This document shows, one piece after another, positions 33,335 to 40,856 of a stretch of 42,429 nucleotides of DNA (position 1 is the first letter of the stretch; the number at the start of each line of letters is the position of its first letter). Source of the stretch: JBHPGW01 sp042569785 (lineage in GTDB: Bacteria; Planctomycetota; Phycisphaerae; Sedimentisphaerales; Anaerobacaceae). Below the pieces are notes generated by a model. That model had not been told where the DNA came from and searched no databases. It saw only the letters and a program-made list of their open reading frames with translations. The translations under genes were made by a program, and so were the position numbers. The stretch covers positions 1 to 42,429 of the forward strand of contig JBHPGW010000019.1 of the NCBI GenBank assembly GCA_042569785.1. Reading direction: 5' to 3'.

Positions 33335-35407
33335 GTGTTGACATTGCAGAAGAACGCGTTGTGCGAGATTACCTGCACCCCTGCCGATTACCCCAGCGTT
33401 GACCAGATGCTCGAACGCGAATGGCTTTTGACGAATAATCGTGGAGGATACGCATCTTCGACGATAGTTGGCTGTAACACCAGAAGGTATCACGGCCTGC
33501 TCGTAGGCTCACTCAATCCGCCGGTAAACAGGATAAACGCACTGACTACCTGTAAGGAGAAGCTCCTGATAGACTCAAAAGCGTTCGACCTCTCTACATT
33601 TGAATTTGACCAGAACATCACTCCAGACGGCTTTAAACATATCAAGCAATTCCGCAAAGACACTGGCGTTCATTTCGATTATCAAATCGAAGACCTCGAA
33701 ATGACAAAGTCCTTATATCTCCTCAGAGACACAGATGCGATTGTCATGGTCTACGATTTCAAATCCCTGCCAAACCAGAGAAAACTTGAGTTTATCTGGC
33801 GACCCTACGTGTCACTTTGTGATTTCCATTCACTGCAAAAATCATATGCATCCCTGGAATCAAAACTATCTGACGGCTCTGTCTCGATCCGACATAACCA
33901 GGTCGATAGTTGTGAATTGTATCTAAGACCTAAGAATGCCGAATTCCAAAAAGACCCGCAGTGGTGGTTCAACTTCGTTTACCGCAAAGACAAAGAAAGA
34001 GGCCAGCAGTTCACAGGGGATTTATGGACACCAGGCTTTTTCAGATCAAAGATCGACTCACCATGTCAGGTTATTTTCCGAGCAGAATTAGGAGGCCCCC
34101 ACAGCCCAGTCGATAAAAGTTTAGCCGCTGACATGAAATTTGATATTGATGCTATTCAGCAGAACCTGATCGAAGCCAGAAAGGACTTGATCGAAAAAGC
34201 AGGGATCAGCAAGCATGACGATCAATTGCCGCAACTATGCATAGCCGCCGACGACTTCATCGTCCAGGTTCAGCGGCAGGGTGATACACGCACCAGTAGT
34301 ATTTTAGCAGGCTTCCCATGGTTCGCAGACTGGGGGAGAGACGCCTTTATTTCGCTGCCCGGACTCTTGCTCTCTACCGGCAGACACAATGAGGCCAAAT
34401 CAGTACTAACAACCTTTGCCGCCGTCGCTGACCAGGGAATGATACCCCATCGATTCGACGATTACAACAACCAGGCACACTTTAACAGTGTCGATGCCTC
34501 TTTGTGGTTTACCAACGCTTGTTTCCAATATTTACTTGCTACAGGCGATTACCAAACTTTCAACGACAACCTCCTGCCGACAATTCTTCAGATAGTCGAG
34601 TTCTACCAGAAGGGCACTCGTTTCGACATCCACGCCGACAGTGACTCCCTGATAACCGCAGGCAGCGAAGAAACCCAACTAACCTGGATGGACGCAAAGT
34701 GTGAAAATATCGCGTTCACCCCGCGCTACGGCAAAGCCGTCGAGATCAACGCCTTATGGTATAACAGCCTTTACGCACTGGCCCATTATTATAAAAATAG
34801 AGACGACGAGTTTTGCCTGCGTTACACAGAAATGGCCGACAAAGTCAAAACCAGTTTCTGCAGGTTGTTCTGGAACCAGCACACCGGATACTTAAACGAC
34901 TGCATCATGCCAGACGGAACCGTCGATTCAAGCCTGAGACCCAACCAGATATTCGCCGTCTCACTGGCATTTTCACCGCTCGACGAACAAATGCAAACCT
35001 CTGTTATCAAGGCCGTCAAAGAAAAACTGCTTACCGATTATGGACTAAGAACCCTAAGCAGTGACGACCCCCGTTATCAGGGCAGATACCAGGGACACCA
35101 ATTCGACCGTGACAAGGCATACCATCAGGGAACCGTTTGGCCGTTCCTGATAGGTCACTTTGTACAGGGATACCTCAAAGTCAACGCCTTTAGCCGAGAT
35201 GCGAGGAAACAAGCCGAAAAATTTATCGAGCCGCTGCTAACCCATCTGACTGAACAAGGTTGCCTCGGACAGGTCTCTGAAATCTTCGATGGTGATAGCC
35301 CACAGAAGCCAAAGGGATGCTTCGCACAGGCATGGAGCATCGCCGAGTTAATAAGAGCGTATGAATTGATAACTTCCGACTACGCGGGAACCTGGCCCGA
35401 AATTTAA
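33335..35407 (+). CDS. Glycogen debranching enzyme (amylo-alpha-1,6-glucosidase, GH133)
   Basis: 690 residues from a GTG at 33335 with AGGAG 6 nt upstream. The N-terminal domain has EREWLLTNNRGGYASSTIVGCNTRRYHGLLVGS (about 30-60), the glycogen-debranching N-terminal signature. The C-terminal (alpha/alpha)6 catalytic domain includes AGFPWFADWGRDAFISLPGLLLSTGR, LTWMDAKCENIAFTPRYGKAVEINALWYN and DKAYHQGTVWPFLIGHF. It hydrolyses alpha-1,6 branch points. The trio GT, GH57, debranching enzyme also occurs together in archaeal and some thermophile glycogen loci. The trp promoter begins 20 nt after its stop. Confidence 0.93.
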   Translation: MLTLQKNALCEITCTPADYPSVDQMLEREWLLTNNRGGYASSTIVGCNTRRYHGLLVGSLNPPVNRINALTTCKEKLLIDSKAFDLSTFEFDQNITPDGFKHIKQFRKDTGVHFDYQIEDLEMTKSLYLLRDTDAIVMVYDFKSLPNQRKLEFIWRPYVSLCDFHSLQKSYASLESKLSDGSVSIRHNQVDSCELYLRPKNAEFQKDPQWWFNFVYRKDKERGQQFTGDLWTPGFFRSKIDSPCQVIFRAELGGPHSPVDKSLAADMKFDIDAIQQNLIEARKDLIEKAGISKHDDQLPQLCIAADDFIVQVQRQGDTRTSSILAGFPWFADWGRDAFISLPGLLLSTGRHNEAKSVLTTFAAVADQGMIPHRFDDYNNQAHFNSVDASLWFTNACFQYLLATGDYQTFNDNLLPTILQIVEFYQKGTRFDIHADSDSLITAGSEETQLTWMDAKCENIAFTPRYGKAVEINALWYNSLYALAHYYKNRDDEFCLRYTEMADKVKTSFCRLFWNQHTGYLNDCIMPDGTVDSSLRPNQIFAVSLAFSPLDEQMQTSVIKAVKEKLLTDYGLRTLSSDDPRYQGRYQGHQFDRDKAYHQGTVWPFLIGHFVQGYLKVNAFSRDARKQAEKFIEPLLTHLTEQGCLGQVSEIFDGDSPQKPKGCFAQAWSIAELIRAYELITSDYAGTWPEI

Positions 35408-35426
35408 TCAGTTTTTGCATTTAAGC

Positions 35427-35455
35427 TTGACATCGCTGTTTAGATCCGGTATAAT
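35427..35455 (+). promoter_or_regulatory. Consensus promoter of the trp operon
   Basis: TTGACA (35427-35432), exactly 17 bp, TATAAT (35450-35455): both hexamers and the spacer match the ideal. The transcription start is expected about 7 nt downstream, at 35462-35463, where the leader ATG (35463) begins. Confidence 0.85.
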
Positions 35456-35462
35456 AATACAC

Positions 35463-35516
35463 ATGAAGCAGATTAACCGTAACAACTCCATTGGCTGGTG
35501 GTGGCCTGAACGATAA
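35463..35516 (+). CDS. trpL: trp operon leader peptide
   Basis: A 17-codon frame encoding MKQINRNNSIGWWWPER and ending in TAA. It has three consecutive Trp codons (TGG at 35496-35504). Its placement between the consensus promoter and the terminator before trpE is that of a classical Trp attenuation leader peptide. No ribosome-binding site precedes the ATG, and the predicted transcription start coincides with the ATG, so translation is probably leaderless, as reported for trpL of Sinorhizobium. Ribosome stalling at the Trp codons would leave the segment starting at 35518 free; completion to the stop codon would cover it. Confidence 0.85.
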   Translation: MKQINRNNSIGWWWPER

Positions 35517-35517
35517 C

Positions 35518-35599
35518 TTCCGACGGGCAAGCGGTAATTTGCTGTAAAAATTAAACCATTTAAAAGGCGGCCTGTTGGAAAACAAGGCCGTCTTTTTTT
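35518..35599 (+). terminator. trp attenuator (antiterminator and terminator)
   Basis: Terminator: GGCGGCCT (35566-35573) pairs with AGGCCGTC (35585-35592), with one G-T wobble, is extended by A/T pairs and is followed by a run of seven Ts. Alternative fold: TTCCGACGGGC (35518-35528) pairs along all 11 positions (two G-T wobbles) with GCCTGTTGGAA (35570-35580), which consumes the terminator 5' arm. The two folds exclude each other. The antiterminator strand begins 1 nt after the leader stop codon, so a ribosome at the stop would mask it. A separate anti-antiterminator pairing with the Trp-codon region is not obvious and not required. Confidence 0.82.
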
Positions 35600-35625
35600 A
35601 CAACTTGACGCAATCGAAAATACAC

Positions 35626-35688
35626 AATACGATATACGCAATACGAGACACGAGACACGAGATACGAGATGCGAGACACGAAATATGA
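35626..35688. repeat. Heptanucleotide tandem array (GAYACGA) running into the trpE start
   Basis: Nine successive 7-nt units: AATACGA, TATACGC, AATACGA, GACACGA, GACACGA, GATACGA, GATGCGA, GACACGA, AATATGA. The last unit contains the trpE ATG (35685-35687). The array occupies the place where a Shine-Dalgarno sequence would lie, and none is otherwise visible; the GAGA/CGAG units are the only purine-rich candidates. A shorter relative occurs at 24580-24607. Confidence 0.75.
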
Positions 35689-37280
35689 ATGATTACGAAC
35701 AGATAATTCGGTCAGCTAAGCCGGGACAGATCGTCCCGGTAGTGAAGAAGATTGACATGGACGATCCTATGGACTTCTTCGCAAAGCTAAGCGATTACGG
35801 CAGAGCGAAAAACTGCTGCCTTTTCGAATCCAGGGAACATTTAGCAGGCAGTGGCGCACTTAGTTTCGGCACCGACCGCCCTGCTCTCTACCTCTCAGGA
35901 AAAGACCTTGATTTTAGCATCGAAGCCTTAAGCCAAACCGGCAAACGAATGCTAAAATACCTGGCGAGCCATAAACAAAGATTCGACTTCTGCGGTACCG
36001 TCGATTTCTCCGATGAGACAATCACCGGCTCGATCAAAGAAAACACAGACACCGTCGACGAACAGACAAGACTGCAATGCACTAACCAGATGGACGTCCT
36101 GCGAGCGGTAGCTTTTGCTTTTAGTCTGGCAAGTAAACCGTTCCGCGTAACCTGCGGCCTGCTCGGGGCATTAAGTTACGATTTCATCGACCAGTTTGAA
36201 AAGCTCCCGAAAAATACCGACGACCTTTTAGGAAACCCCGATTACGAACTCTACTTCGCCGACAACATCTTCCTGATGGACCACGAGCATGATCAAGGCT
36301 ACGTCATTATAAACGTAATGATTACCGACGACGACCGCCAATTCCTGATCGACCAGGCAAAAGAATGCTTCGAATACTACGACTCCATCGACAAACGTCA
36401 GGCACCTAAAGGACAAAAGTTTACCGGAGAACTGTCTCCTGCCTCGACCGACACCAACCAGAACGAATACGAAAAAATGGTCAAAAACGCCAAGCGACAT
36501 ATCACCGATGGCGACATCTTCCAGGTCGTACTAAGCAGAACAATTACAGAGCCCTGCCCCGATGAACCACTCGACGTCTACAAGAGACTAAGACAGCTAA
36601 ACCCATCGCCATATATGTTCTACATAAACACACCAAATACCGTATTGATGGGATCGAGCCCCGAACTAAATCTAAGGGTCAGCGGCACCGACACCCCAAT
36701 GGTAGAGATCAGACCGATAGCAGGAACAAAACCACGCGGCAAGATCGACAACAAGATCGACCCCGACACCGACTTTAGATACGAAGCCGAACTAAAGCTC
36801 GACAGAAAAGAACTGGCCGAACATATTATGTTAGTCGACCTGGCAAGAAACGACATCGCACGAGTCGCGGAACCAGGCAGCAGAGTCGTTACCGAATTGC
36901 TCATCGTCGAAAAATACGCCTCCGTACAGCACCTGGTAAGTAATGTCAAAGGCAGGTTAGCCGAAAACCTCGACGCTCTCAGCGCATATCTTGCAACGAT
37001 GAACATGGGCACCCTAAGCGGAGCACCGAAGATCGAAGCAATGAAAATAATTCGCCAGTCGGAAAAAACAAAACGAGGATATTACGGCGGAGCTGTCTGC
37101 TACCTAACCGTTGACGGACAGTTCGACAGTTGCATTACGATAAGGTCATTACAAGTCAGGGACCACACCGCATACGTCCGCGTAGGTGCTGGCATAGTGC
37201 ACGACTCCGTGCCGAAAACAGAATTCCAGGAAACTAACCACAAAGCAAATTCCTGCCTGCGAGCGGTTCGCAGCCAGTAG
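35685..37280 (+). CDS. trpE: Anthranilate synthase component I
   Basis: 531 residues of the chorismate-binding family. The N-terminal feedback region has CCLFESREHL (equivalent of the LLES Trp-binding site, about residues 45-54), with the second part of the site in LNPSPYMFYI (about 306-315). Catalytic motifs are GSSPELNLRV, EIRPIAGTKPRG, DLARNDIARV and MGTLSGAPKIEAMKII. It makes anthranilate from chorismate with ammonia from TrpG, and Trp feedback inhibition is expected. It is the first structural gene of the operon behind the attenuator, and trpG follows after 11 nt. The ATG lies at the end of the heptanucleotide array with no clear ribosome-binding site. Confidence 0.97.
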   Translation: MNDYEQIIRSAKPGQIVPVVKKIDMDDPMDFFAKLSDYGRAKNCCLFESREHLAGSGALSFGTDRPALYLSGKDLDFSIEALSQTGKRMLKYLASHKQRFDFCGTVDFSDETITGSIKENTDTVDEQTRLQCTNQMDVLRAVAFAFSLASKPFRVTCGLLGALSYDFIDQFEKLPKNTDDLLGNPDYELYFADNIFLMDHEHDQGYVIINVMITDDDRQFLIDQAKECFEYYDSIDKRQAPKGQKFTGELSPASTDTNQNEYEKMVKNAKRHITDGDIFQVVLSRTITEPCPDEPLDVYKRLRQLNPSPYMFYINTPNTVLMGSSPELNLRVSGTDTPMVEIRPIAGTKPRGKIDNKIDPDTDFRYEAELKLDRKELAEHIMLVDLARNDIARVAEPGSRVVTELLIVEKYASVQHLVSNVKGRLAENLDALSAYLATMNMGTLSGAPKIEAMKIIRQSEKTKRGYYGGAVCYLTVDGQFDSCITIRSLQVRDHTAYVRVGAGIVHDSVPKTEFQETNHKANSCLRAVRSQ

Positions 37281-37291
37281 AAGGACCTATC

Positions 37292-37885
37292 ATGGAACAG
37301 AAAAATAGAAAAGTTTTATTCATCGACAACTTCGATTCGTTCACGTACAACCTCGTCGATGATTTCTGCAAACGTAACTGCACCGCAAAGGTCTACCGGG
37401 CAGATACCAAATTAGAACAGCTAAAAAAGATCGCCGATGATTTCGCACCCGACCTGCTCGTAATTTCACCAGGCCCAGGCACACCCGATTCCGCAGGAGT
37501 TTCGCTTGCCGCAGTCGATTACTTCAAGGACAAACTGCCAATCTTCGGCGTCTGTCTCGGACACCAGACTATCGCGCAGTATTTCGGCGGCAAAGTAGGA
37601 CACGCACCGAACCCGATGCACGGAAAACCATCAAGAGTCACCCACAACGAACAGGGCCTCTTCGAAGGCGTAGAAAACCCGCTACAGGCCGGACGATACC
37701 ACAGCTTATGCGTAACAAAACTACCGTCCTGTCTGGAACAAACCGCGGACTTTGAAAAGATCATCATGGGCCTAAAACACAAAGAACTACCGATCTACGG
37801 CGTACAGTTCCATCCGGAAAGTATCCTGACGCCGGCAGGAGGAAAAATTATCGAAAACATACTTGCGATCGCAGAAGGGACATAG
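37292..37885 (+). CDS. trpG: Anthranilate synthase component II (glutamine amidotransferase)
   Basis: 197 residues, class I glutamine amidotransferase. The N-terminal FIDNFDSFTYNLVDDF is the TrpG/PabA signature. The oxyanion block is ISPGPGTPDSAGVS, the nucleophile C88 lies in FGVCLGHQ, and H174 and E176 lie in GVQFHPESILT. It supplies ammonia to TrpE. AAGGA lies upstream of the ATG. It is separated from trpD by a two-hairpin repeat of about 60 nt, the only sizeable gap in the operon. Confidence 0.95.
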   Translation: MEQKNRKVLFIDNFDSFTYNLVDDFCKRNCTAKVYRADTKLEQLKKIADDFAPDLLVISPGPGTPDSAGVSLAAVDYFKDKLPIFGVCLGHQTIAQYFGGKVGHAPNPMHGKPSRVTHNEQGLFEGVENPLQAGRYHSLCVTKLPSCLEQTADFEKIIMGLKHKELPIYGVQFHPESILTPAGGKIIENILAIAEGT

Positions 37886-37909
37886 AAAAAAACAAACAGA
37901 TTTTTTGTT

Positions 37910-37968
37910 AGCCCCCTGCACTGCAGGGGGTTTGACGAGCCCCCAATGTAAAATTGGGGGATATCTTT
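37910..37968. repeat. Two-hairpin dispersed repeat, copy C (H2-H1)
   Basis: H2 is CCCCCTGC-ACT-GCAGGGGG (37912-37930), a perfect 8-bp stem. It is followed directly by the 38-nt block 37931-37968, identical to 28213-28250 and holding H1 CCCCCAAT-GTAAA-ATTGGGGG (37940-37960). The order of the hairpins is reversed relative to copy B. The block ends just before the GGAG ribosome-binding site of trpD. Confidence 0.85.
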
Positions 37969-37978
37969 GGAGAAAATA

Positions 37979-38995
37979 ATGGCAGCCATAACCGAATATA
38001 TTGAAATCATTTTAGCTGGCAAAGACCTTACCTTCGACCAGGCACAGACCTTACTCGACACCATCTTCAATGGTGACATACCAGAGGTACAGGTCGCAGC
38101 TTTCCTAACTGCCATGCGTGCCAAGGGCCCTGTACCAACTGAACTTGCGGGCCTGGCCAGTTCACTAAAAGCCCACGCCGTCAAAGTCAACGTCGATCCC
38201 GATTCAGTCATCGACACCTGCGGAACAGGCGGAGCAACCGTAAAAACTTTCAATATCTCAACCGCTGCTGCCCTGGTAGCAGCCGGCGCACGCGCACGCG
38301 TTGCCAAGCACGGCAACAGGGCGATCACCAGCAATTGTGGCTCAGCGGACGTACTCACAGCCCTCGGCGTGAAAGTAGACGCTGCACCTGAGACGATAAC
38401 CAATTGCATCAACCAGGCCAATATCGGCTTCATGTTCGCACCGATGTTCCATCCAGCAATGAAATACGTCCAGCCCGTACGCAAAGGCTTAGGCTTTAGA
38501 ACCGTCTTCAATATTCTCGGCCCACTGGCGAATCCAGCCGGCGCAAAGGCACAGGTCATGGGAGTCGCCGCCGAAGAACTGCTCGATATGATCGTCGAAA
38601 CCCTAAAACTCCTCGGCACCAAAAGAGCAATGGTCGTCCACAGTGACGGCCTCGACGAGATCAGCACTTTCGGCATTACAAAGATCCGCCAACTCACCGA
38701 TGGAAAAATCACCACCCTCGAACTAAACCCCGCCGATCTCGGTATCGCCCCGGCAACTCTCGACCAGCTAAAAGGCTCTGACGCCCAGACCAACGCGAAA
38801 ATCGTCCGTGACATCCTAACAGGAAAAGAAACCGGCCAAAAAAAAGACATCGTAATTTTAAACGCCGCTGCCGCGATCATCGTCGCAGACCTGGCTGACG
38901 ATTTCACCTCAGCAATTAAGATCGCCGATGACGCGATAAACACAGGCAAAGCTGCCGAAGCACTGGAAAAACTCATCAAAATTTCAAACGAATAA
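37979..38995 (+). CDS. trpD: Anthranilate phosphoribosyltransferase
   Basis: 338 residues from the ATG at 37979, with GGAG 7 nt upstream; an in-frame TTG at 37967 lies inside the repeat and is unlikely. Family motifs: FLTAMRAKGPVPTELAGLA, the PRPP-binding DTCGTGGATVKTFNISTAAALVAAGA (about 79-105), VAKHGNRAITSNCGSADVLTALG, and GFRTVFNILGPLANPAGAKAQVMG. It transfers phosphoribose to anthranilate. Length is normal. The upstream palindromic repeat may influence mRNA stability or polarity between trpEG and the distal genes (inference). Confidence 0.96.
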   Translation: MAAITEYIEIILAGKDLTFDQAQTLLDTIFNGDIPEVQVAAFLTAMRAKGPVPTELAGLASSLKAHAVKVNVDPDSVIDTCGTGGATVKTFNISTAAALVAAGARARVAKHGNRAITSNCGSADVLTALGVKVDAAPETITNCINQANIGFMFAPMFHPAMKYVQPVRKGLGFRTVFNILGPLANPAGAKAQVMGVAAEELLDMIVETLKLLGTKRAMVVHSDGLDEISTFGITKIRQLTDGKITTLELNPADLGIAPATLDQLKGSDAQTNAKIVRDILTGKETGQKKDIVILNAAAAIIVADLADDFTSAIKIADDAINTGKAAEALEKLIKISNE

Positions 38996-39010
38996 AAAAA
39001 AGAAAATAAA

Positions 39011-39634
39011 ATGCTGATCGTAAAAGTAAAAATTTGTGGAATTACCAATTATGAAGACGCCGCCGCGGCTATAGACATGGGAGCCGACATTCTCGGCTTT
39101 AATTTCTATCAGCAGAGCCCAAGATACATCTCGCCGGAAAAAGCTGCACATATAATCAACATGCTCCCTGCTTTTATCGACATCGCTGCCGTATTCGTAA
39201 ATGCCGCCATCGCCCAGATACAGGAAACGATCAGCGTTTGTCATCTCGACTGGGTACAGCTACATGGCGAGGAGGACCCGCAGTTCTGCCAGTCCCTGCG
39301 TTCACTAAACGTCAAAACAATGAAAGCTATCAGGGTAAGGGACCAGAACGATATCGAGGGCGCCGAAAATTTTTACACTGATGCCATTTTACTCGACGCC
39401 TTTTCCCCTCAAAAGTATGGCGGAACAGGACTGACTTTCGACTGGAACATAATCGGACATATTGGCAAACGAATCTTTTTGGCAGGCGGAATAAACCCAG
39501 ACAACGCAGCAAAGGCTATAGAACTCGGCGTTTACGGTATTGATATTTGTAGCGGAATAGAATCAAGCCCCGGCAAAAAGGACCATGAAAAAATGAAAAA
39601 GTTATTCGAAAACATTCAATATTTAAGAGGATAA
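39011..39634 (+). CDS. trpF: Phosphoribosylanthranilate isomerase
   Basis: 207 residues, TIM barrel. VKICGITNYEDAAAAIDMGADILGFNFYQQSPRYI is the family start, with catalytic C9. WVQLHGEEDPQFC, LLDAFSPQKYGGTGLTFDW with catalytic D129, and FLAGGINPDNAAKAI complete the pattern. It converts phosphoribosylanthranilate to CdRP. It follows trpD directly, where trpC would normally stand. Ribosome-binding site weak (A-rich upstream). Trp codons and length look ordinary, and it is not fused to an IGPS domain. Confidence 0.95.
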   Translation: MLIVKVKICGITNYEDAAAAIDMGADILGFNFYQQSPRYISPEKAAHIINMLPAFIDIAAVFVNAAIAQIQETISVCHLDWVQLHGEEDPQFCQSLRSLNVKTMKAIRVRDQNDIEGAENFYTDAILLDAFSPQKYGGTGLTFDWNIIGHIGKRIFLAGGINPDNAAKAIELGVYGIDICSGIESSPGKKDHEKMKKLFENIQYLRG

Positions 39635-39644
39635 AAAAAAGATC

Positions 39645-40826
39645 ATGAAAAATAGTGGCAGATTTGGAGATTACGGTGGCTTCTACGTACCGGAAGTTTT
39701 GATGCCGGTACTCGAAGAACTCGAAGAAGCGTTTTATCGTTTCTATAAAGACGATAAATTCGCAAACGAGCTTTCGATGCTCTCCAAAGATTACGCCGGC
39801 AGACCAACTCCGCTCTATCACGCACGAAGATTCAGCGACCACGTCGGCTTTAACGTCTACCTAAAACGCGAAGACCTCCTGCACGGCGGAGCACACAAGG
39901 TCAACAACACTCTCGGACAGGGACTGCTCGCAAAGTACATGGGCAAGACCAAACTCATCGCTGAAACCGGCGCAGGCCAGCACGGACTGGCGACCGCAAT
40001 GATAGGCGCATTCTTCGGCATGGAAACCAAAATCTTCATGGGCGTCACCGACATCGAAAGACAAAGCGTTAACGTTCACAAGATGAAGCTCTGCGGCGCA
40101 CAGGTCATCAACGTCGAAGGCGGAACAGGTACTCTCAAAGACGCCATAAACGATGCACTCAGGTATTGGACCGCTCACGTCACTGATACGTTTTACCTCT
40201 TCGGCTCTGCTTGTGGCCCGCATCCTTACCCGACAATAGTAAAACACTTCCAAACCTGTATCGGAACAGAAGCAAGACAGCAGTGCCTCGAAAAAATCGG
40301 CAAACTGCCCGACATGATCGTCGCATGTGTAGGCGGCGGAAGTAACGCCATCGGAATATTCTCAGGATTCGTCGATGATAAAGACGTAAAGATCGTCGGC
40401 GTAGAAGCAGGAGGAAGAAGCGTAAAAGAAGGTAAACACGCCGCCACGCTCGTAGTCGGAAAAGTAGGCATCCTACACGGTGCAAAAGCATACCTATTGC
40501 AGGATAAAGAGGGACAGGTTTATGAAACTGAATCCGTTAGCGCAGGCCTCGATTACCCATCCGTAGGCCCGGAACATTGCCTGTTAAAAGATACCGGCAG
40601 AGTCGAGTACGTCGCCGCGGAAGACGAAGAAGTCCTCGACGCATTTGAACTGCTCACAAAATCCGAGGGCATCATCCCCGCCCTGGAAAGCTCGCACGCA
40701 CTGGCGTATCTGATCAGCCTAAAGGGAAAATTAAAACCAGAAACAGTTGTAATAGTCAACCTCTCAGGCAGAGGCGACAAGGACGTAGGCATTGTAGAAA
40801 AATATCGGCCGGTAAAGGAAGACTAA
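39645..40826 (+). CDS. trpB: Tryptophan synthase beta chain
   Basis: 393 residues, canonical TrpB1 type. The start FGDYGGFYVPEVLMPVL is the family signature. The PLP Lys is K85 (LLHGGAHKVNNTLGQ). The phosphate-binding glycine loop GGGSNAIGIF, EAGGRSVKEGKHAATL and the late IIPALESSHALAYL, NLSGRGDKDV are all present. It condenses indole with serine. It is followed by trpA after 30 nt, and the two products form the alpha2-beta2 complex with an indole tunnel. Starts 10 nt after trpF with GAGG in the end of trpF. Confidence 0.97.
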   Translation: MKNSGRFGDYGGFYVPEVLMPVLEELEEAFYRFYKDDKFANELSMLSKDYAGRPTPLYHARRFSDHVGFNVYLKREDLLHGGAHKVNNTLGQGLLAKYMGKTKLIAETGAGQHGLATAMIGAFFGMETKIFMGVTDIERQSVNVHKMKLCGAQVINVEGGTGTLKDAINDALRYWTAHVTDTFYLFGSACGPHPYPTIVKHFQTCIGTEARQQCLEKIGKLPDMIVACVGGGSNAIGIFSGFVDDKDVKIVGVEAGGRSVKEGKHAATLVVGKVGILHGAKAYLLQDKEGQVYETESVSAGLDYPSVGPEHCLLKDTGRVEYVAAEDEEVLDAFELLTKSEGIIPALESSHALAYLISLKGKLKPETVVIVNLSGRGDKDVGIVEKYRPVKED

Positions 40827-40856
40827 CCCCTGTCACCTAATTTTGAGATACCAAAT

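Noticed and set aside
35626..35688. CRISPR-like array
   Set aside because: The 7-nt period has no spacers or cas genes; it is a simple tandem heptamer.
37795..39048. 417-codon minus-strand frame opposite trpD
   Set aside because: A shadow of trpD and neighbours: low-complexity Ser/Ala-rich translation, no ribosome-binding site, and strong family evidence on the plus strand.
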